NCBI GenBank assembly: GCA_030407005.1
Contig: JAUDYN010000004.1
Span: 3,100,001-3,164,000, forward strand
DNA length: 64,000 nucleotides
Reading direction: 5' to 3'
Origin: Desarmillaria ectypa
Lineage: Eukaryota > Basidiomycota > Agaricomycetes > Agaricales > Physalacriaceae
The notes below the pieces were generated by a model that worked only from the letters and a program-made list of their open reading frames with translations, was not told the DNA's origin and searched no databases. The stretch's first letter is position 1, and each line of letters opens with the position of its first letter. Made by a program: the position numbers and the translations under genes. Below are positions 1 to 10,673 of this stretch, piece after piece.

Positions 1-124
1 TAAAATATACAAGGTCTGGAAGAGGAACAAGCGGCCAGTCCTCATTCGTTTCTCCGCCTTCGCAGCAATGACTTAGTCATATCAAATAATAGTACATCAC
101 ATCATTTACAAATCACCAGTTCCT

Positions 125-1239
125 TTAACTGAACATATTGTCGTTATGCTAGAATTGTAACAAACATAAGCCTAGCAGCACCCAAAAGTATTATCATGAC
201 GTACCGGGCCAGGAGGCGGGAATTCGTCATTGTCTGGGCCCCAGATGTTACCGCGGCCGGGGAGACCCCTGCCTCTACCGGGAATGACTACGCCCGGGCC
301 CACAGGGTCGAACCTAGCACCAGGCGGAGCGCCCACAGGCGGTAAGAATCCGTCTCCTCCCCACGGTCCGCGCTGCTCCCATTCCCTTCGCCCTCCAACA
401 CCTAGAATAGGGTGGTTTGGGCCAACGAACATCCCGTCATCGTCTCCGCCTGGAAACAAGGAAGGTGGATTAAAAGGATTCACTGGGAATGGATCCAAGT
501 CCCTCCTGCCAATTTCAAGGGGGTTTCGCGGCGGTAGCTGGGACGAAGGAGGGCGGTGAGGAAACTCTTCGTCGGGATTATATCGAGGAATCTGCGGGGG
601 TTGTGCAGCTCTCAGAGCTTCGTTCGGAGCAGAAGACGCCATCTCGCTTGCGGTTACTTCAGTATAGCCCTCTTTTCTCAGCCCCGGAACAAGTGCTTGA
701 ATAATTTTGAGCTTTAGCTGAGAAACAAAATCGGCCACGCGATTGGAAGATATAAAACCGTATACAAGGGGCGGCCCATCGGACGCATTGATGTCATAAG
801 GAAAGAAAGAAGCAGATACGAAATCATTGGTAGCGATATCAAGTGAAGCAGCTTTATCACTCTAAAGGATGCTGTCAGTTGGTTTCACTCAAAGGCATTC
901 CCATAGACGTACCTCGAGTGCAATAGCATTAATAACTGTCCTCACTCCAAGCTTGGATACTTTTACCAGAAACTCAAGGCTGCTCTGATCATGCTTGTAG
1001 CGAAACGTGAAGTTTCCAGGAGTCTGTATATTCCATTCAACTGGAAGAACGTTGTTTGAGTCGGAAAATGATGTCGTTGAATCATCTACGCCAACAAGGC
1101 GAAAGGATAAGGCAGACAGGACTGCATGCAACAACGCAGCAATGCCATCTTGAGGTGATGCAAGGACTTTCGCTGAGGGAGGAAGTAACGTAGGAAGGAG
1201 AGACAATAGAGCAGCGGGGTCAAGAATATCTTTGGACAT
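125..1239 (-). CDS. Proteasome inhibitor/regulator PI31 (PSMF1 family)
   Basis: PI31 binds the 20S proteasome and modulates its activity and assembly. Three exons fit: 1239-913, 861-205 and 148-125, with GT..AG introns of 51 and 56 nt, giving 335 residues. The N-terminal half (about residues 1-165) has the alpha/beta FP-type domain, with FRYKHDQSSLEFLVKVSKLG near its middle. The C-terminal half is rich in Pro, Gly and Arg and has the family signature NPLEIGRRDLDPF, then a PNHPILG stretch and a final DNDEFPPPG. The last exon is only 24 nt and adds HNDNMFS and the stop, resembling the conserved GYDDM-type end of the family. Without that splice the protein would end in an unrelated tail. It faces PRP5 across a 193 bp shared upstream region. 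Family assignment is firm; the tiny last exon is inferred from splice sites and family similarity. Confidence 0.88.
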
Positions 1240-1432
1240 AAGTATATCTAGTAACGGTAAGTTCTACTGTTGAACAGATAACTGCAAAGACAGCGTACTA
1301 CAGTCGACTTTGAGGTCGAGATCAGAGTCAGAAACAAGGAGTCGATTGGTCAACTTCAGATCAAGAGCCTCGAAGTGAAACAGATGCAAACAATAGCCTC
1401 TTTCTTTTTCTCACCCACCTCCAAGAGCAGTC
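1240..1432. promoter_or_regulatory. Divergent promoter between PI31 and PRP5
   Basis: This 193 bp gap separates two start codons on opposite strands, so both genes must take their proximal promoter elements from it. A pyrimidine-rich stretch (cctctttctttttctcaccc) lies just before the PRP5 ATG, as is common upstream of fungal start codons. No clear TATA box is seen. The promoter role is inferred from position only. Confidence 0.5.
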
Positions 1433-4400
1433 ATGGTGCGCAGGGATAGGTCATACTCCCCAGATTCGTCGAATAAACGGGTAAGACACTCTCGCCGTTC
1501 ACCTCGGTCACAGTCGCCGACTAGGCGCAATAGCCAAAGGGGTAGCAACAGATCGCGGTACGAAGACGACAGGGACCGTGACCGGGACGGAGAATGGGAT
1601 ATCAGAGACAGAGATCGTGCAAGGGAAAGAGAACGCGAACGTCTTCGTGAAGAAAGATACCGGGAAGAACGACGGAGAGAGGCCCTGAGGGACAGTAGAC
1701 GCGACGACCGACGTGATGACAGAAGGGACGACCGTAGACGGTCACGCTCTAAGGACCGTCGACCTGCTACGCCTCCTCGATCTCAACAAACCACAGAGGC
1801 TGCAGCAACTCCGCCTCCACCAGAGGATGAGAAGGTTAAGGCTCGTCGAGCAAAACTGGAAGGCTGGCGGAAGGAGCGGGATGCCAAAAAAGCCCTTGGT
1901 GAAGCCAAGGCTAAGGCAATGGCCCTAGCGGGTAAATCTGCGCCAGGTGTGTGCTCTTTTTTTTCTCGTGTATAAGTTGATTTCACACCACTTGATCATG
2001 CCTTAGTTATTACCGACAACGGCAAACCAACTGGGCAGTTAAATCGTGCGGCACTCGGCGGCCTCGGCTTAAAAGGCCTACCACTCAAGCCCGAGTTTGC
2101 AAAGCAGAACAAAACTGCTGCGTCTATGGATGATTCGGTGGAGACGAAACGGAAGCTCGAAACCCTCGGTGACATGCCTGCTGTCGATATGACTATGGCT
2201 GAAGGAGAAGCAAGCGTTGGTGATTTGGAAGTCGATGACGACGACGAAGAGGCCAACCGTTTAGACCAAGCCCGCAAAGCAAAGGCACAGGATGCGATGG
2301 ATGTGGATGAGGAGGACGAAGCTGATCCCTTGGATGCCTTTATGAGCGGTGTGAAAGAGGAAGTGAAGAAGGTTAACATGGAGGACATAAAGAAGATGTC
2401 AGGCGGTAACAACAGTACAAAGTCACGCATTCGATTAGATGAAAGGATGGCCGACGAGGAGGTGGATGAGGTCGGAGACAACATCGTCATGGATGAGCTC
2501 GATACGACGGAGCTTAATCCTGAGGATATCTTGGCGTTGGCTGCGAAAAAAGCCAAGAAGAAAGAATTGGCCTCTGTCGATCATTCACGCGCCAAGTATG
2601 AGGCCTTCCGTAAAGAGTTCTACGTCCCTCCGCCAGACATTGCGGCCATGACTGACGAGGAGGCGGAGCTGTTGAGGCTTGAGCTCGACAGTATTAAGAT
2701 CAGAGGAGTCGACTGCCCTCGTCCAGTGACGAAATGGAGTCACTACGGTTTACCAGCTAATTGGTGAGGTTTCCACATTTTCCCTGCGATTCTAGATAGT
2801 AATCAATTTTTTCCCTAGTCTCGATGTCATCAAACGTCTAAATTATGTAGCACCAACTTCGATTCAAGCTCAGGCCATCCCTGCTATCATGTCTGGCCGA
2901 GATGTCATCGGTGTCGCAAAGACGGGTTCAGGAAAGACTATCGCATTCCTCTTGCCCCTTTTCCGCCATATAAAGGACCAGCGCCCGCTAGAACAAATGG
3001 AAGGTCCGATTGCCATTGTCATGACGCCTACGCGAGAGCTAGCAGTACAAATACATCGAGAATGCAAACCCTTTTTGAAAGTAATGAACTTGCGTGTAAG
3101 TCATATGTTCATATACTCTTGATTTTACAGCTGACCTTCTCTTAGGCTGTGTGCGCTTATGGAGGATCACCTATTAAGGACCAGATTGCGGAACTGAAAA
3201 AGGGTGCGGAAATCATCGTCTGTACCCCCGGTCGGATGATTGACTTGTTGACGGCGAACTCTGGGCGAGTGACAAACCTCAAACGAATTACCTACGTTGT
3301 TCTTGATGAAGCCGACCGCATGTTCGACATGGGATTCGAACCTCAAGTCATGAAGATTGTAAATAACATACGACCTGATCGTCAGACGGTGCTATTCTCG
3401 GCCACGTTCCCGAAGCAGATGGACTCGTTGGCACGCAAAATCCTTCGGAAGCCTTTGGAGATCACCGTTGGTGGTCGATCTGTTGTGGCTGCAGAGATTG
3501 AGCAGATAGTGGAAGTTCGCCCGGAAGAATCCAAATTCACGCGGCTCCTCGAGATTCTTGGGCAGATGTATAACGAGGATCCTGAGTGTCGCACGTTAGT
3601 TTTCGTCGATAGGCAGGAAGCAGCTGATAACCTACTTCGGGAACTCATGAGGAAGGGATATCTGTGTATGTCTTTGCATGGAGGAAAGGACCAAGTCGAC
3701 AGAGATTCTACTATCGCTGACTTCAAAGCTGGTGTTGTTCCTATCGTCATTGCTACTTCGGTCGCCGCGCGGGGTTTGGATGTGAAGCAGCTGAAGTTGG
3801 TTATTAACTTTGATGCACCCAATCATATGGAGGACTACGTTCATCGTGCTGGACGGACGGGTCGGGCTGGAAATAAGGGCACGTGTGTGACATTCATAAC
3901 GCCTGAGCAAGATAGATACTCAGTGGACATCTATCGTGCTTTGAAGGCCAGTAATGCTACGGTTCCCAAAGACCTAGAAGATCTGGCTAATGGTGAGTTC
4001 ATATGTTGTGATTTGGCCATTAAACTGATATCTTTGCAGGCTTTCTTGACAAACTTAAGACGGGGAAGGCACATGCCGCAGGTTCCGGATTCGGTGGAAA
4101 GGGCCTCGATCGTCTCGATAAGGAGCGTGATGCGAGAGAGAAAGCTGAACGTAAAGCTTACGGTGAACCAGATGAAGAAAAGACCTCCAGCGCTGAAGAG
4201 GCCACTGCAAAGGCCACTGCTTCCAATGGTGACGATATGACATTTGGTAACTTCAAAGTCGAGATCAGGAGAGGCCCTGCACCAGACTCGTCGAAAGGTC
4301 TTCTTGGGGTTGGCGGGGCAGTGGCCGCTGCTCGTCGTTTGGCACATGCGAAGGAGGAAGAGAAATTGCAGGCTCAGATGCGCGCCGCCGAAGATGCTGC

Positions 4401-5047
4401 TGCTCGAGCTGGCAAGGATACTCCTGCTCAGAAACAAGCCCTGAGTGTCGTTTCCAAGCTTAATGCTCAAATACGAGCGCAAAGGCTTGTTTTGCAGTCC
4501 CAGATTCAATTGGAGGAAAGTGGGGGTCCGAAGAAGCTCCCTGCTAGCACCTCCGATTCTTCCGATTTCCATGCCATTATACCTATCAATGATTATCCTC
4601 AAAAGGCAAGGTGGCGGGTTACCAACAAGGAGACGATGGTTCAGGTAAGTGTGATGCACAACTTCGTTCTTTTTTTTTTTATCTGACCGATCTTCTGTTC
4701 TAGCTCATCGATATGACGGGTGCGTCAGTAACCAACAAGGGTACGCTGGACGTTCAATTTCTCCTTTCTATGTGCTAATGCTACTATATAGGTATCTACT
4801 ACGAAAGTGGCAAAGAGCCACCTCTCGAAGGCCCACCGAAGTTGCATCTTCTTGTTGAATCCAATGAGGAGTACAGGGTTCGTCGTGGTTTTCTTCATTT
4901 GCAAGAACGGATATATAATACTTTTGTTGCTAGGTCGAACAAGCCGTCAGAGAAATCAAGCGGTTGCTTATCGAAGCATCTGCTGCTGCGTTACAGGCAG
5001 AGATGCGCAATCCCACTGGCACAATGGGAAGATACAGCGTCTTGTAA
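1433..5047 (+). CDS. PRP5: Pre-mRNA-processing ATP-dependent RNA helicase PRP5 (DDX46 family)
   Basis: Prp5 is the DEAD-box ATPase that helps U2 snRNP join the branch point in pre-spliceosome assembly; it acts in the nucleus. Eight exons (1433-1946, 2007-2763, 2819-3095, 3146-3992, 4040-4644, 4704-4740, 4792-4877, 4934-5047) splice to 1,078 codons plus stop. The N-terminus is an RS/RD/RE-rich, highly charged segment, followed by the DPLDAFM motif typical of Prp5/DDX46. The helicase core shows the Q-motif region, AKTGSGKT (I), PTRELAVQ (Ia), TPGR, DEAD (II), SAT (III) and [10 protein letters not shown] (VI). The C-terminal region has the conserved acidic/Lys linker and ends in [10 protein letters not shown], a usual Prp5 end. 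No lesions are seen. All introns are 47-60 nt. It converges on NSP1 with about 105 bp between stops. Confidence 0.95.
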
Positions 5048-5152
5048 CCTATTAGAACTTATTATATAATGTACGCTTTGCCATTATCATAGATCCCTAT
5101 ATTTTACACAACAATTGCCATGATCCAACATGTATTCCTCGTGTAACAAAGA
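5048..5152. other. Short convergent 3' gap between PRP5 and NSP1
   Basis: Only 105 bp separate the stop codons of two convergent genes. The stretch is AT-rich (tatataatgt, then atattttacac) and must hold both poly(A) regions, so the 3' UTRs probably overlap. Confidence 0.6.
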
Positions 5153-7252
5153 TTATCGAAGACCAAAGCCCCTTGACTTGTAGTTGGTATTGCCGCTGAG
5201 AGAAGATCCATGACCGGACTCTCGGACCTTCTTTTCAACCTCCGTCACCTTCGTGTCAACTTCTTTCACAGCGCCATCAATCCATTGCAGACTCTCCAAA
5301 TGGCTGCTCAGAATTTGAGCGATTTGAGACATCGGGTCCTGAGATGAGCTGTCTGAAGGTAACGATAATGAATTGACCGATTCAATGATTTCTGTCAGCG
5401 ATCCCGAGAGATCGTCAAGGTTGGTTTGCAGATCCGTGGCCAGCATGTAGCTGTGATACTATGTCAATAAAGGCCGGCCACAACAGATGACGAGAGACCA
5501 TACTTCTTATCCCGTTCCATGTCAGCTGGCCCTTTATCGATGGATCTAAGATTTGCCCCTTGCCCACCAAATATCTCTTGGGCTGTCTTTTCATACGCAT
5601 CCAACGTCGCAGCAAGATCTCTTTGTTGCTGTTCGATATGATCAAGTGATTGGTTCACTTCATTCTGTTCTCGCTCCGCAGCCAGGACGTGACCGTACAG
5701 AGCCGCTAACTGTAGTGGATATCACGTTCGACAATGCTTACTTCGAGTGAAGAGCACATACATTGTTCCCATTTTCTATAAGAGCTCGGTCCCAGACAGC
5801 GACCTCCCCTGCGAATTTGTTAAATTCGCGGACATGCGTCTCAAGATCTGTTGACCATTTGTTGACGATCTCTTCGATAGTCTTTCCCTTGAGCATAGAA
5901 GGCGGCTGCACCGCGACGGGTGCAGTTGAGGCGCTGGGAGTGAGTCCTGTACGCAGGTTAACACAAGGGCCAAACAATAAGATGTAAAACCCCACCTGAA
6001 GGTTTGTTACCTTCCTTTTCGGCGGGCTTCGTGCTTAAGCCAAAGGATGATACTGTTCTTTGTGTGTCAGAAACGAGGTCTCAGAAGTTGCAAAAGCCTT
6101 ACCTGCAGGTGTGTCCTTCTTCTCATCAGGTTTTGAACCTGGAAGACTAAAGGCAGACGCTGCTGCTAATGTGGCATAAGAATACGCACTATGAACATGA
6201 AGACACACGTACGAGTGCCTTCTTTCTTTTCGGCAGGTTTAGTACCAAACAAGCCACCTGAATATTGATTTAATTGAGGAAGACAGGTGTTCTGAAGAGA
6301 AGCAAACCTGCGGGAGTAGCAGTGGACGATGCTGCAGCGGTTGCCGAGGTTGAGGTGGTTGTTGAAGTACCAGTTGCAGTATTGCCAAAGAGACCTGGGT
6401 TCAAAAGACCGCTGCCCGAAGCCGGCGGCTGCGCGGTTGATGTTGAAGCGCCAGGCGTAGACGATGACGCTGTTGAAGCACTAGTAGAGGCAGGCGTTTG
6501 ACCAAATAAGTTGCTGCCGAAAAGGTTGGGCTTCAGTGCATTAGAGTCGGTAGAAGTACCAGCAGGAGGGGCGCCTAGAGGCGAAGTACCGGCAGGAGTA
6601 GCACCTGCGGGTTTGTTAAACAGGCTTGCGCCAAACATGTTGGGTGCTGGGGTGGCATTTGCTGCGGCTCCACCGCCAGAGGCAGCAGGAGTAGGAGCAG
6701 GAGTAGGAGTAGTGGCAGCCGGCGTGTTTCCAAAACCGGCTCCAAAGGCGCTTGGTTTTGGTGTAACAGACGCGTCTCCAGCTGCTTTTGGTGTGGATCC
6801 AAACAACCCTCCTCCGGAAGTCCCACTAGATGAGGCTGGTTGGCTGAAGACTAGCAAAAAAAATGACATGTTACGACACTCGAGTAATTGTAGGTAAGTC
6901 ATTTCTCACAGTTTGAGGTTGGTTGCGTCGTCGTCGTGCTGCTCCCAGCTGGCTTTGGGAGACTGAAAGCACTTCCACCTGCAGGCGCTGCCGTCGTCGC
7001 AGCAGTTGTAGAATTCGTTCCGCTTCCAAATAGGCCACCACTGGCAGGAGTTGTAGAGGTATTCGTTGAAGTACTTCCAAAAGCATTCGGTTTTGCTATT
7101 TAAAAAAAACAAAGACCATGAGTACATATTCAAAGATCAGAGGACAGCAACGCACCTCCAAATGCACCAAATGGACTTGGGTTACCACTGCCCGATGCTC
7201 CAGACGCGCCGCCTCCAGAAAAAAAACTATTGCCTTGGCCAAATGCACTCAT
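5153..7252 (-). CDS. NSP1: Nuclear pore FG-nucleoporin NSP1 (NUP62 family)
   Basis: Nsp1/Nup62 forms the central-channel trimer of the nuclear pore; its FG repeats bind transport receptors. The start MSAFGQGNSFFSGG at 7252 opens a low-complexity N-terminal half rich in Gly, Ser, Thr, Ala and Pro, with repeated FG/GLFG-type units (GLFGS, SAFSLPKP, NLFGSNLFG). The C-terminal third is the Nsp1 coiled-coil domain: PPSMLKGKTIEEIVNKW, then heptad-rich helices through EREQNEVNQSLDHIEQQQRD and AYEKTAQEIFGG, then SSHLESLQWIDGAVKEVDTK before the stop at 5153. At least eight short introns break the gene, several of them inside the FG region, where reading frame changes between adjacent exons. Exact boundaries in the 5,990-6,280 segment, with its tiny exons, were not all resolved. 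No sign of damage. Confidence 0.9.
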
Positions 7253-7545
7253 GATCGCTCTGTATCGATGAGAATACAAGCACGTTAAAATGAGAGTTGG
7301 GCCGAGGGTGAATATGAGTGTTCTAGCGATTGAAAGGAAGTGAACAGGAGCCGGATCGGGAATTTGTTTCTTTTTTAAATTTACGAATATACAAATCCCG
7401 ATTAGGCTTATCCCTATCATGATGACTACCACCTTCAATAGTACTTAATTCTGATAGAGCATACGGGCGCTTAGGCTATATATCACAGACTGCCCCATTA
7501 CGAAAACGTGATGAATACCTTGTTCACTGGACAATTTCCCATACC
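7253..7545. promoter_or_regulatory. Divergent upstream region between NSP1 and the WW-motif gene
   Basis: About 290 bp lie between the two opposed 5' ends. No TATA or other recognised element was seen. The role is inferred from position. Confidence 0.35.
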
Positions 7546-9379
7546 ATGACAATGCCTCGCACTGACTCGAGCTCGACTCCTACTGTTGGTATACCTCTCG
7601 AGTCGTTTGTATTTTTCAACTACTGTTTGCAGCAGTCTCAGTGCTGATACGCTTATTAGCAATTATACTACACTGAAGTCTCCGGCTTTTGGTACACTTC
7701 AGGGTAAGATACCCGAGAACTGGATCCAACACGTTCACCCCCAAGGCTGGCTTTATTTTTCTTGTCCATCTCTCAAGATTGTCACGGCCTATGATATACG
7801 AGACCCCGACATCTATGAGCTTCTCACGCTGAATGCCGCAGAGTATCCACTTTCCGAACTCGAAGACGCGATGGAGGTGCAGCTGTCTGGTCATCGCAAT
7901 CCAGGGTCTCTCCGGTCTCCTGCTTTGAATTTGGTCATCAATCACTTGCATTGTGTCGCATCTTATCAGTTGCAAGAAGTTAGAAACGACATCGCCTCTG
8001 TCACAGATCCCTATATTTGTAGGTGTTCGGCACTTTACTCTGAGCGACCTGACCGACAGTACCCACAGTGAACCGTCGCCGTCGGCTATATTGGAATTTT
8101 GTTTCCAAGCATCCCTCCCACATACGGTGTCCAGACAGGGCCATCGCGGACGCTTCGGATGCATTAACATGGTATTATGTCAGTCCGTCAATCTTTAACT
8201 CTGGAAATGTCCGAGTAATACTTTTTAGACGGACAATTTGGTACGCGGCTCTCGGAGTACAGTGCCCTTTTCCAAAACAGAATGCGAGGAACTTCGTGGT
8301 GTTCTGAATGAAATGACACGTAGGTCACTCCTGTCTCTGGTCGTTTCACTTGCGTGACTTCGTCAAATACAGTTCCGCAGAACGCTGGTAGCGTTGCAAA
8401 GACTGCCTTTCTGGCTTGGTTTCTACGGGAAGTATGCAGCTTTCGTGATGCTGAGTACTACGGACTTCATACCGAAAGCACTGCCAACACTATTCTGACG
8501 GAGAGACAGCGCCCTAAGCTCTCTCCCGCATTAGAAAGCCCGTCTCCCTCTATTTCTCCTTTTGTATACTTGCTCATCAACGTGGTGTTCTTTGGCATCC
8601 CGAAGACATATGTGGCGTATCTCAGGACATCGTTCAAATACAAGGGGAGGCTTAACAACATGCATCAAAATTGGGGAAATTATATCTCGAGGCTAGTCGG
8701 AGAATATTCGAATTTTCTTCTCATCGTAAATATTCCAGTCTCAGTGTATCCGTCGTTCGCTGATCGTCATTTTTTCGTCAAGTCAACTGTATTGCTTTCG
8801 TTCGTCCTTTCTCTATTTTGCATCTCCATCGGTGTGCCTGATCTAGTACCAGCGCGACGGTGTCATTTCTTGCGGTCCCGGGTGCCTCTCCAGCTTGCCA
8901 AATGGTAACAACAGTGTCGGTCTTCACCTCGTTAGGTAGCATCATCGTAGGTGTGTTTTCAATTTGGAGACACCAAGGAAACACACGAGGTACGGATGCA
9001 GTGAGTGTCCTGTTCCTTTTCGTCTTTCTTGATCGTAACCCGTTGAAAGTATGTTTATATGCGAAACGCGCAACATAACTGGTTGGGAATCTACGGTCAC
9101 GCCATGCTGTTGAGTCTTCCCGCTGTACTGCTTGTGTGGGCAATTCTTGCGTTTGCTGTGTCCATTGTCGTGTATGCATTGCAAGGTACGAGTGACTATG
9201 ATGGAAGTTCACTGCGTGCCTCTGCTTGGATATCCCTGGCTATATTTGTTTTGATCGTGACCACTGTTATTGGCGCGATTCACACACTCTCTACGGTGTG
9301 GACTATCCACCGACGTCCGTTTTGGTTCTTGGATCGCGTCCGTTCCGGCTGGGTGTCCGTAGAATCCTTTGCTGTATAA
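7546..9379 (+). CDS. WW-motif multipass membrane protein (basidiomycete family)
   Basis: This belongs to a lineage-expanded basidiomycete family with an N-terminal WW-like motif and C-terminal membrane helices; I know of no proven function. Visible parts, in order: GKIPENWIQHVHPQGWLYF (WW-like), a conserved TAYDIRDPDIYELL stretch, an exon with LYWNFVSKHPSHIRCP, an exon with DNLVRGSRSTVPFSKTECE, then LAWFLREVCSFRDAEYYG, and at least three hydrophobic helices (MVTTVSVFTSLGSIIVGVF, LLSLPAVLLVWAILAFAVS, WISLAIFVLIVTTVIGAIH). Many small introns are needed, for example about 8020-8061, where the frame changes. The 5' end is uncertain: the ATG at 7546 opens MTMPRTDSSST, but I could not find a clean splice from it into the WW exon, and the N-terminal extension is short compared with my recollection of relatives. 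The remainder looks intact. Confidence 0.7.
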
Positions 9380-10673
9380 CAAACACTATTTTCTTATGGA
9401 CCTCGTCTTACTGGATCATCTCAAACTTTCTATGTGCATGTTGCTCTACTCAAGTATAGTAACAGGTGCGTACGGTATTTTTGTGCCTTGTGTTGGGCTA
9501 ATTAAGTTGATTCTGCCGTTGGCTAAGGCTGTGGAGTGTTCTGCGAGGTATGCGACAATTACTTATCATTCGTCTTCTGTGTCGTCGTCGTCGTCGTCCT
9601 CTCCCCACCACTCTCTTCCCTCTTCCTTTTCTTTCGGTTCTGGGGCAAGCCTCGTGATTCATGGTTCTTTTGACCGGGTGAACGCTCCCGCGTTTTGGAT
9701 GGGTTCGCTCAGCGCTATAATCCCTTCCTTGGCGCCGAGAATGTTCGGCGGGTACAGGGGTCTTGACACATTCTAGAGTGCCTCCCGTTGTTCCTCGCAG
9801 AGAGGACTCGCGAATGATATGTTCACGTAGTACTCGGCGGTGATAGATAAGGGTGTGCCCTTGGCCTCTGATGTGCAATAATGCTAGACACTACGCTGGC
9901 ATGGTGACGGGTGTCATGCACCTGTTACTGACGATATCTGTCTTGTCGCTGCTTGTCTTTAATACATGTCGGCCCTTCTTCTATGCAGTCCACGATATAC
10001 TTAGCTGTCAAACCATAGAAGACTGAAGCTGAGGACCAGCCGTGAAATATTCAAATTTTGATATACCAATCACAAGCCTCAGATAGCGCGCTGCTTATTA
10101 CAACTAATCTTTCTATTGAAACGTAGTTCCATGGCACATTGCTTCTTTGAATATTCGTCGTAATAGACGCGTTCTACGCGATGAAGGTTATCAGTTCCGG
10201 CTCCGGTATCATTTGACAATGGTATTGCCGAGACAATAACTTCTTGTTCACGGAAACGTGGCTGACAAACGATGACCTGGTAATGTACTGTCTTTTTACA
10301 ATATTTTGCCGATAATTTACCGCCTTGTAACTTGTAGATAGCAAGTTATAGACACGTAGCAGGGATCGACTCGGGCCGCGGCTCTGTCTCAATCAGATCG
10401 GCTTTAACTTAACATTCTCAACCACTACTTACCATACCGGCACATTGCGCGTTCAGAAGTGCGCCAGTGTCGATATCTCCCTACGATAGATATCGGGGGA
10501 GAAGATAGCGGCTGTGATTCCCAGTGCTGCGAAATGCCGACGGGAAAAACTTATCTTTGGCTTATCGGTGGGCTTCGGTGCCAGCATGTGCTTATGAATC
10601 AACTTTCCATCAGCTTTTATAAGCGAGTCAAGGGCGTGTAACGTATCTCCTCCCACCCAACGACGCGTCCGAC
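9380..10673. other. Gene-poor gap with one open frame of doubtful status
   Basis: A 135-codon plus-strand frame (9369-9776) overlaps the end of the membrane-protein gene. Its start is hydrophobic (SSIVTGAYGIFVPCVGLIKLI) and it contains a serine run coded by TCG repeats. It has no recognisable domain and may be non-coding or a separate short exon. From 9780 to 10673, the promoter side of the aminotransferase, I see no gene. Confidence 0.5.
9582..9599 (+). repeat. (TCG)n trinucleotide run
   Basis: An 18 bp run of TCG units lies inside the doubtful 9369-9776 frame, where it would code for serines. It is a simple repeat with no further structure. Confidence 0.8.

Noticed and set aside
1..124. 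Left-edge stretch checked for a gene
   Set aside because: Only downstream sequence of PI31 is seen; no motif or open frame of note.
6274..6897. Plus-strand open frames opposite NSP1
   Set aside because: They are complements of the FG-repeat region, where low complexity keeps several frames open.
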